A model generated the notes under the pieces. It was given only the letters and a program-made list of their open reading frames with translations. It searched no databases and had not been told where the DNA came from. Below, in pieces: positions 54,018 to 64,000 of a stretch of DNA of 64,000 nucleotides. Each line of letters opens with the position of its first letter. Position 1 is the stretch's first letter. The translations under genes and the position numbers were made by a program. The stretch comes from Epiperipatus broadwayi (lineage: Eukaryota > Onychophora > Udeonychophora > Euonychophora > Peripatidae): positions 2,554,661 to 2,618,660 of the forward strand of contig JAQFVV010000158.1 in assembly GCA_028023455.1 (NCBI GenBank), read 5' to 3'.

Positions 54018-57000
54018 ATCATAATATTATTTCAATGAAATCCATATCTATTTGAAATTTTTTATTTCAAACTTTAAGAATAAGATGAATGAAATGTTAT
54101 ACAATAAAAATATTATTGAAAAGTATTTATGTTCACAAATTTCAATAATACAAAAACAAAAGGAATGTTGAAAACAAATATATACCTATTTTAAAAAAGT
54201 CATGAATTAATTATCTTATATTGTTTTATCATCTTGAGCTGCTAAAGGCAATATACCTTATTGCTGAAGCCAAATCATTCAGTACTCAACTATTTTTTTC
54301 ATATCTGAATATGAACTGAATCCAGATTAAGTGGCCATATTTTAAAGGTAAGGTAACTTTAATCCATCCCTCAAACTTTTTACCAAAACTTTACCTTCCA
54401 AAAAATTTTGTTGAAAAACGTCATGTTTTTGTCATTTTCAATAATTCTTTTTTTTCATACAAATTTCAAATTGAAATTTATAAAAATTCATTTGGACTAT
54501 TTCACAAAATTTTCCAGTATAAATTATCTAAAAAAATCTTATTGGAAGAGTTATCAAATAACTACATAACTTTAAATCTCCCTTCTTATGGAATAAAACT
54601 TCGTGTAAAAATAAATATATATAATTTTTGAAAAGCATAACTTTTAGTGATAGTGGAAAAAGCTGGTAAAATGCATATTAAACAATCATTTAAATATTCA
54701 ATTAAATATAATAATACAACTGTTACTTCTTTAATATAAAATTATATGTACATACTCATATCAAGCAAAATATATTTTTAAAAAAGTTACAACTAATAAA
54801 ATGATCAAGTTTCTATATATGTTACATTTCTCAGAACAAATTCAAATTGACATAACTATGCAACAAATTACTATAATCAAATGACAACATAAACCATTCT
54901 CAGTGCTCAATGTCATCCAGAACATCATCATAATTTATTTTGAGTATTTTAATACTTAGAATCTTTTCCATCATTAACACATATTTATAACACAGTTTTT
55001 TTTTTTTTTTGCTCCTTTCTATTCTGATTTTAAAATACTCTAGATATCACATGAAGAATTGAATAATATATAATAACCAGCATACTACTACACATTTAAC
55101 TTTATAGGAAAACACTACCTGATTTCTAGAAAATGAAAGCGCTACTAGTTATTTGTGCTTTCAACAATTCTTGAATTGGATTAAATTTAAATATTACCAC
55201 TCATAAAATATAATTTCAGCACCTCACAGTTGCATTTAAAATGAATTCTAACCTTACTCATTAATTCTGAACCTCTAATATTTAGCAATATTGTCAAAGT
55301 AAAAAAAAAGGTAAAACTTTCAATAGTTGCCATTTTTAAATGTCTATTTCTTCCTGAATATCAAACTTTAAATATAGCATGAAATATAACTAGAGTAAAT
55401 GCTGCGAGAATTACACAATTACTAACAATGATCATTGGGAGACACTACATTTGATTTATGCAAAGCTTATAAATAAGACAGCACAAACTAATAAAAATAA
55501 TATAAGTTGCCAAAACCTTTTTAAGTCAGACAGTAATAGCAACTTTCAGAAATGTCTGTTATGGTTGTGGTTAGCGTAATAAAAAAAAAGAGAGAGAATC
55601 AATAATTTTAGGAGAATGACACTTGGATTTTTTTTTCCCATTTAAAGACATTTTTTTATCTTCAACAAATAGTTTCAATATTTAAATAGACTTCTCTTAA
55701 GAGAGCCACAAAAGATGTTTTAACAATTTCCTGCTTTCATTAAGAAGCAACTAATTTTGAAATACTTGTTATCAAACAGATTCTTTTTATGATTCTGATA
55801 ATCAGAGAAATAATATATTGCTGATTTAAATTATACCACTTATGATTACCAATCTTTCAACAGCTCTTTTATATTACTATGAATAAAATATAGACATAGA
55901 CTAAACTAAGCTAATTTTCTAAAATACACTCATAGTCATTAATTGAAAAAATCAAATTATTACTAGATTATGATATACTGAAAGGTTCTGCAACCAGTAA
56001 AGCTATAACAATTGAATGAATTGTAAAAGTTAATATTATTATGCAGCAATTTAAAACTGATGAAAGCACATTAAAAGCAAATGTGTACGTAAAGAGTCTA
56101 AACATGAACACAATATATTGTGTGAGAATATCTAATTCTAATAAAAATAATATTTATTTTCTATAATATCTCAGTATACAAAAATATTCTCTAATAAAAT
56201 AAAGAGTAAACTCCATACATAATCTTATTTGATGCTTTCTACTGCAATTCACAATTTCAACATAAAAAAGAAATATCTCTATGATAACTTCTATGAGAAT
56301 AACAAACTAATAGTTATTCATAGTCTCATCTAATTAGACAATAATGAAACATTCTTAAAAGCATATCAGTGGAAAACAGTACAACTATTAATAAGATGAT
56401 ATTCAGAATCATAAAAATAAGTACTGCATATTTTTAGAAACACAACTCAGAGAGCCACAGTCATTAGATAGATCTCTCTGTTTTATTCTCAGATTCTTTT
56501 TTTATATAAGAGCAAAACAATGATTCTCTTCCAAATTCTTGACATATGTTCTTCTCCAAAACCTTTCCAATTAGAAATTCCTATTATTTATTTCATCAAA
56601 AATAAAATATTTCCCCCCAATTCTTTCTAATGTTTCCATATGCTTTATTTAGCAAATGCCTTTTATTTAAATTTTAACTTCATTATGATTATAAAATAAA
56701 TTCCTTTAGTATTAAAAATAATAATAATAATATTTTGGTTTTTGCATTTTTATCTTCTGCTTTATGTATCAGTATTTATTAAAATTTCCTTATATTTAAA
56801 ATTTTTTTTCAATATTTCTCAAAATTCTTTTAAAATTTTATTAACACCAAATTTATTAAAACCCTTGTCATTAATATTCTACATACTGTTATTCTATTAT
56901 TTGTTTTAAGATAAATCTTTGTAATAACCTTTAGCCCCCCCCCCCCCAAAGTCATTTCTTAATACTAAGAAAGTATGAATATTTTTTTTTTCACCTGACT

Positions 57001-58165
57001 TATGAGACAAACCATTAAAAAAATTTCTATATAGACATTTTTCTTATATAGCATGTTTCTACACAATGATTTTTTTCTGATGCAAACTCAGCATTTCCTT
57101 GCACAATTTTATCTAAAAGAAACACCGACAATGCAAAAACTGTCTCCAATTAAAATTAAGTTTGCATGCATACATAGATGCTAAAATAAATCAAATAGTT
57201 TATTCTTGGGAATTCATAAAAAGTTCAAGCCTAGAAGTGATACAGCTGGAGCAATGATTCGTGGATCATGAACTCCAGAATTTACCACTTAACAATTGCA
57301 TTAAACTATATGGGATACAAAGCTTGCTAATATAATAAGTATTTTTATAATTTTAATATAAAAAAATTAGTAATAAAATCAATCTAATGATTATACATAC
57401 CAAATTAAATATTTTAAGGATTTTGCCTTAATACTACAAAAATATTTTTCTTAGCTTTGAACCCCATAATTAAAAAAAGAGATTACATGTTATTTAGAAA
57501 ATAAAATCATGGAATAATTATTTTTTATATCTATAATTTAAGAAAGCATAATGGTCTCCATATTTTTGAAGTTAAAAATAAAGCCAAAAAATATTATTAT
57601 ATACAAATATGTTATCAGTATTTCTACATTTAAACAAATACCTCTAGTTGATATATTTTAAATTGTTGCCAAATTTCATATTTTTATTTTTTAAATGTTT
57701 AATTCAACAGTGTAATACTTTTATGCAGCATACAATTTGCGCATCCCCGTGTGACAGCACTGCCAATATACAGACTTAAATTCTTATAACCCGAGTGCTT
57801 TTTAAAATCTCCCATGCATATTGTCTTATTGCATTATGATTTTCATTGTAAAAAAAAATTAAATACAGCTCACTATATTCATTTCTCAATCCACAATTAA
57901 CTAACATAAATATTATTCTCACTCAACATCATATAGATAATTTTTACTTTTAAAAAATATGATGAAAATTATAGATAATATATATCTGTCTATTTCTAAA
58001 TCTACATCGATTTTACTTTATGTAACAACAGAGATGAATAGTAATCACTTTTTATATTTCCACTTTGTTTTGTTTCAAATACAGCAAAAACCACAATATG
58101 CATACACTAACCAAAAATATATCAATAAACAAAATCAAAAAATATAAATAAATAATTTTTTTTGT

Positions 58166-58960
58166 AAATTTAATAAATTTTATGATACAGCAGCAGCCAT
58201 TTCCTGATCTTGGAGCATCTTATAATCATATTTATTACTGTTTCTTTGAATTACATTGAAAGAGCATATATACATTTTTTTTATATTTTTCATAATATTT
58301 TATAAGCATAATGATAAAAGTTTTACACAATTTAATAAAGTTTGTAAAATTTCTTTCTTAAGCAACAACAACAACAACAAAGATTAATTTAATAGTGGCA
58401 AAAAAAAATTATAATGTTCCTATATTGTATTAAAAAGCTTAAAAATTGAAAAATTACCAAAGAATTTGAAATGGATAACATCAAGTAAAGGTAACAGTAT
58501 AAATTTCAAAGTCAATATGGATTTAAATATAATCAAACTGCTAGAAAAGTCATAGTCTGCTAACAGCAAAACTGCTATTACATTTTCTTGGTGGGGAGGG
58601 GAGGTTTGCTGAAAAAAAAAGTATCTACAAGAGCATGTTTAATTGTGACAAAAGTTTGATACTTCACTATTAATTTTATTATTTGAATGAGTAAACACAC
58701 ACAATAAATATATATATGCTTCCTCAATTTATTATTAATAATGGCATTATTTCTACTTTTTTAAATTTGCTTATATTCTAATTTTAATTTACATATGCTT
58801 TTTATATGCATGCAGAAAGGTACTGTATATTTAAGTTCAATCAGCAATACATATTCTATTGTAATCAAAGTCTATAAACAAAACATGAGCAATGTATGTG
58901 AGGGAAGATTAAAACAAAATGTAGTGAATATGGTAATTCCACTATATATATATATATATT
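58166..58960 (+). repeat. Dispersed ~0.9 kb repeat, copy B
   Basis: Same block order and orientation as copy A at 10.0-10.9 kb, including TTTAATAAATTTTATGATA with CAGCAGC, GAGCATGTTTAATTGTGA near 58632, AATACATATT near 58847 and the closing CCACTATATATA run. It is diverged by substitutions and indels throughout and lies in the receptor intron. Confidence 0.6.
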
Positions 58961-61129
58961 GATTGATTGAAATGAGTTATGCACTTATAAAAAATAAAAA
59001 AAAATATGCAAGTATGTTTGCAATGTAGTGATTATTTGTTTTCCCACAAGATATTAAAAGTAGATAAAAATCAGTTCCTCCTTTAAGTGCTGTAAAGGTA
59101 AAATATGAAGTATCAATATGGATATAAAGATTCAGATGTGTGATACCTCCAGCTCATCTCATAAATGAAGGCTATTTGTGAAATGCATGCAAAATGATAA
59201 GAATGGTTTGAAGTCTTGTGTTAATGGATGTTTGTGATATGGTAAGTTGAGATGATAAATGCATGATAAAAATCAAAAAACTTAATATATATACATACTT
59301 CTCTTGTATTTTGCAATTTCTGTATTATTATTAAACAATTACCAAAAAGAGTGACATAATGTCCTATATTTGTTGTGCAATTTCTAAACACTTTTTGATA
59401 TTAAAAAAAAAGTATATATAATTTATGCTTGTAATAGCACCCAATGTCATGCATGATTTAATGCTATGGAAAGTAGATTTCAACATCCATGGATCATGGC
59501 TGGCTCCAAATCACAATCATTAAAACAAATTATTTTATAACATCTAGTACATTTCAATATAAATGACATTACACAATTCTAATAGCATTATTAAATATGT
59601 ACACAATCTTAACAATGGATTTCATTAATTAAAATATTTAAAAAACATTAAAAATAAATAAATAAAATAATAATGGCAAACAAACAAAAAAAAAAAAAAT
59701 CCAATATATTAAAAAATCAGAATAAAATGGATAGTAAAAAAATAAATAAATCAACAATTAATTAATGGAAGTAATTGCAATTAAGTAAATTCTAAAGTAT
59801 TATTAGCAGAAATCTCTTATAACCTTATAATATTAATATCCAATATGCTTATGCCTGATTCATTGACTTTAAATAATACACAAATCAAAGCAATTCCAAT
59901 TTAATTACAAATATCAAGATATTTTTTTCTCTTTCATTTTCCTGATTTAATGCAGTTTTTATTGCTCTAAACCCAGCTATCTTTACAATTGGGCCATCTG
60001 TTCAGAATTTTGTATGTTATAATACATAAAAGCAAAAGAAAAAAAACTATAATTATTTCAATTAGTAAAATTTAAAACTATAAAAATAGAAAATGTTAAA
60101 TAAAATAATTTTAACACCATCTAATAAAAAAATATCCTAACAAAAAAATGTATGAGACATTTAAAGTGCAGAATAATTAAATACTTTTTTTATTTACTCA
60201 TTAAAAACATACACAAATAAAAAGCATCACCATGAGTGAGAGAAAAAAGGTTGTATTCAATTCCAAATACAAATAATATATTCACAATAAACTGTTACTA
60301 TCTAATCAGCAAATCAATTCAACCACAATATTTAATAATATGGCTATCCTATACATAAAATAATTAAACTAAATAGAAAACCAATTAATATGTAATATAA
60401 CAAACAATAAATCATGTATTATCAATAGAAATGATGAACAAAAGTCATGAATTCCAAAATGCATTTTACTTTAGAAACAATTTCAGTTTAGAACAAATGG
60501 AAATTAAATCCAACCAACAAATATGAATTTTAAATACAATCAACATTCCTGCCAGTGAAATTAATGCATTAAGGCAGATTATCAATTTGACCTGGACTAT
60601 ATTATTTACAGACTTTATTTAAAATTTCATGCATGGCATGCATCAATTATTTCTTAGTAAACACATGGAATTGATCTTTTATTCTTTAAATAAAACAAGT
60701 TTATATTATCAGTTCTTTAGAAATGACAACATATCTGTAATTTGTAATCAGTAAGATACACATGCACACACAAACAATTTTCCAGAGTGATGTTCAAATT
60801 TTAATCATTTCCTAAAGAACCAAATCAAGTTCAAATACTTGGACAAGCTTTCATATTGATTTCTAATTAATTTGTATATGAACAACCTATTATCAAATGT
60901 GTACTCTGTTTTATATTTATTATCTCATTCATAGATTAACTATGTGATATAATAACAATAGTTAAGTAATAATACAAGTGGATAACAAATTACTAATTTG
61001 CTATGAAGAATATTGATACATATTGTAATCTTCCCAACCAAAGTAAAGACAGATTAGTAAAAAAAAAGGTTTGAGAGTAAAAATCATTTAATTTAAACAT
61101 TTTTTAAAAAAGTTTCTTAAAAAATTACT

Positions 61130-61610
61130 CATTTTAGTAACTCTATGGATGAAATTAATCAAGAATTAAACTTTGATATAAAGTTCTTTTATAGAAATAA
61201 CATTAGGAAAAAATATGCCTATGTCTTTGAAATGTATTTTATCAGTTCTTATTTATGGATCTGAGATTCAAACACTTAATACAAGAATAGTAAATAGAAT
61301 TCAGACTCTTTAACAAAGTATGGCAAGGTAAATATTAGGAGAAACAAAAGCAGATTGAAAATTAAATATATTGATAAAAGAAAAAACAGATATCAGGGAC
61401 ATCACTGAAAGAATTAAATGAAAACTGGAATGGACATATTTCAAGAAGAATGATAATAGACGTTTGTTGAAGTTTCAAATTGGATTATGTAAGATTGTAA
61501 AAAAATTCTAAAGAGACTATGTAAGGAAGTTTACTGATATCTTGTGAAGAAGAGAAGCTGTGGATTGCAGAAAATGGATTAAACTTGATCAGATTCTCAT
61601 TCTATAGTTT
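61130..61610 (+). pseudogene. RTE-type LINE relic, C-terminal end of RT protein
   Basis: VLIYGSEIQTL (from about 61235) matches the LLYGSETWTL block after the reverse transcriptase core. RIVNRIQTL, QSMAR, ILGETKAD, DIRDITERIK and NDNRR follow in the family's order, and the tail RKWIKLDQ resembles DR-KW--L-EA. Frame changes and stops show it is dead. The 5' part is absent, as in most LINE insertions. A foldback element begins about 60 bases after it. Confidence 0.75.
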
Positions 61611-61672
61611 GAAAATGAAAGATGACTAATATATTTCAATGTTTACTGTAAATTCTATTTAGAACTTTCCAT

Positions 61673-61914
61673 TACATATGATACCATTTCCAACTTTCTT
61701 ATACACTTAACAATACTATTTTATACACCAAAACTTTACTCTTACAGTTTCGATTATCCTGCAGTCATCATCAAAGCTAGAATATCCAAATATATAATCA
61801 TACAATTAATACATTATATTTATATACAAAATCAATAACATACATCTTAGAGTTTTGGTGTAAAAAATAGTATTATTAAGTGTATAAGAAAGTTGGAAAT
61901 GGTATTATATGTAA
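61673..61914. mobile_element. Foldback/MITE element after LINE 3' end
   Basis: Arms of about 66 bases, 61673-61738 and 61849-61914, are reverse complements with only a few differences (left arm includes CCATTTCCAACTTTCTTATA). The spacer of about 110 bases contains TTTCGATTATCCTGCAGTCA. No coding is visible. Confidence 0.7.
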
Positions 61915-64000
61915 ATATAGCCTGCAAAATGATGTAACTTAATTTAATTCACACTGACAACTAATAATGCTAACACCTATATAAAAAATAACACAAGGAT
62001 ATAAACATTATAATAGAGTGAAAGTAGTTTATTTACATAAAAATCATTTTGGAAGATTGATATACATGTTTAAATATAGTATAGGTTGAACTAATATTTT
62101 TCAAGATTTTCATTCAGAGTAAGATTGCAAGATCTTAAAAACTTTATCAAATTTAACTTTTTTTTTTTTATGTGTGCCTGCTTATCTGCAGAAATCTGGA
62201 ATATATATAATTATCATTTGTAAAATATATTATTTAGAATCGAAAGTGCAAGCTACCTACATTCTTGATTTTTAGTACCTAAAAAAAAAAAAGCAAAATA
62301 ATTTGTAAACGATTTAAAACATTGGTCTTATCATTTCTGAGTATATTTACAAGAAAATGTTTTTTTTGGGGAAAAAATCGTTATTTTTAAACATAAAATA
62401 TTAAAACTTTACTACCTAGAGGGTTAATCTGTTAAAGCTAGAAATACTGTATAAAAATTACACCATGGATTACAAACAAAAGAAAACAAAAATTAGTTAA
62501 AATTTATTTTCAGTCTAATAATAAATATAATTAAAAGTGAATAAATTAAAATGTACTGTTCCAATTTTTAATTAAATACAAAAGCACATAAAATTACTGA
62601 ATCAAAAAAAAAATTATACAATTTTATATCTATATATCATCATTATTTTATATAAACAATCATATAAACATATGTTTACTTAACAATATTATTGTCAGAC
62701 TGTTTGGGAAATGCAATTAAAGATGCAAGAGCCATGTAAAATATATTTATTAATAAGTTTATAATGACAATGCTTGAATTTATAATCTGTTTAATCTGTT
62801 GTTGTTGTTTTTTTGTAAAATAGTGATACTTTTCCATAAAGTCTAAATTAATTATTGTGATAAAAGGCTAATGCTGACTTCTAACTACTTATCATAGATT
62901 TATGAAGTTGACACTAGTAAGGAAGCCTAAGGGGAAGATATTTCCAATCACATAAATAAGTATTGGAAGGGTTACATTTTTATTATCTTTACAATAAATC
63001 ATTTTTTAAAAAATATTGATTTTAATATGACTATAACCTTATATAAAATCTATAAAATGAATTAAAATTTGAAAAATAATTTTGTCTACAATAAGGAAAA
63101 ATATATGTGTGTTTAATAATGCTAATAATAATACATCAATTCATTAATTTAATTGGATTGTTTATTATCAATAAGAAAAAATAATAGATGAATCAATCTG
63201 TTATTCCTATGTGAAATGTATAGAGTAATAACTTTAATGCTCCTATTTATATCTAAAGTAAATTATCTTAAATTTCTGTTGTAGGCAAAATTTATAAATA
63301 AATTTTACTGAAAACACAGAAACCTTTCAAATACTGTGCAACTACATCATAAAATATATTTATTTTCAATTATCTTTGACTAACTAATGTGCATGTTGAA
63401 TAATATTCTGAAATTATATAAACGATTTTTAAGTTATGAATGAAGTTTTAAAAGAGAAGCCAGCAGTCATCATATAATAGTTTTATGGGAGCAAAGATTA
63501 ATGATCTTACCATAAACTACACTATGTTATGGTGAATGGTTGTTTTAATTAATAACTGATTTTTTTTTATGGAATCCAACAATCATCTTCACACAATTAA
63601 GCATTATGATAAATTTTCATTAGGATAGCTTCAGCAAAATTTGATTTAAAAGGAATTCACCTATAGACAAAATATTCAATTACTCTGAAATATCATAACA
63701 TAAGATTAATTATGGATAGTTATCACCTATCAAATAATAATCAAGAAAAAATAAATATAAATTGTCATACAAGTGAAGTCAAGATTAGAAGTTGTGAGGG
63801 GGAAAAAAAGTTAATGTAAAAGTCTAATAAATTAATATTTTTAAGTAATAAATTGTTTATACCCCACAATCTATCATTATTAAAAACTTAGGTTCTTTAA
63901 ATAATAAATACTTATTAATATCTTATTTTCTTTGATTGTAAATATATCAATGATATATATATATATAATACACTGATAATAAATATTTCTATACAAATGT

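Larger units (their letters stand above)
51874..64000 (+). other. Probable first coding intron of the receptor gene (open at window end)
   Basis: I looked for the TM3 exon (a WP..LC stretch, a cysteine, then DRY) and did not recognise it in the remaining 12.1 kb. The intron therefore seems to be at least this long. It holds an inverted-repeat element (53.6-54.0 kb), a dispersed repeat (58.2-59.0 kb), a LINE tail and a foldback element (61.1-61.9 kb). Between these it is plain AT-rich sequence with homopolymer runs. A short missed exon is possible. Confidence 0.5.

Noticed and set aside
57959-58147. Open frame in the intron as a possible receptor exon
   Set aside because: It lacks TM3 features (Cys, Asp, DRY) and is low-complexity.

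Overview
This window is animal nuclear DNA, roughly three quarters A+T by eye. It contains one recognisable host gene piece and a large amount of decayed transposon sequence. There are no bacterial-style operons, rRNA genes or CRISPR arrays. The organism is a metazoan, most likely a protostome: the receptor exon, RTE-type LINE relics, hAT relics of the GTF2IRD2 and ZBED5 kinds and tRNA-derived SINE-like pieces suit a mollusc (cephalopod-like) or an arachnid. The sequence alone does not settle which.

The host gene is on the + strand at 51.4-51.9 kb. One exon encodes the N-terminus, TM1 and TM2 of a class A amine GPCR, closest to 5-HT2 serotonin receptors and next to D2-like dopamine receptors. 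It has a strong splice acceptor at 51384, a non-coding leader with two short upstream reading frames, an ATG at 51507 and a consensus phase-1 donor at 51874. No following exon was recognised, so the first coding intron appears to run at least 12 kb to the window end.

The rest by region. 0-7.5 kb: a possible LINE endonuclease scrap, a short duplication and a hAT element with GTF2IRD2-like transposase (about 4496-7436). 7.5-26 kb: AT-rich desert with one copy of a ~0.9 kb dispersed repeat (10.0-10.9 kb), two tRNA-derived SINE-like pieces (14.0 and 14.7 kb) and a weak reverse-transcriptase scrap (17.5 kb). 26-28 kb: a minus-strand LINE tail, a small hAT-type element, and a long palindrome (27.65-27.97 kb) with a hammerhead-ribozyme-like motif at its centre. 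30.7-31.5 kb: three copies of one repeat, two direct and one inverted. 34.7-36.5 kb: a minus-strand ZBED5-like hAT transposase pseudogene. 38-39 kb: a SINE-like piece and a 50-bp tandem duplication. 45.5-46.5 kb: an RTE-type LINE endonuclease/RT relic, then a short piece of the 27.7 kb palindrome element and a small hAT-type MITE. 53.6-54.0 kb: an intronic inverted-repeat element. 58.2-59.0 kb: the second copy of the 0.9 kb repeat. 61.1-61.9 kb: an RTE-type LINE 3' end followed directly by a foldback element.

The best candidate for something undescribed is the palindrome at 27.65-27.97 kb. Its spacer and inner right arm carry the CTGATGA and GAAA core boxes with three short helices in hammerhead arrangement. 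All coordinates and motifs were read by eye; no searches or folding calculations were run.
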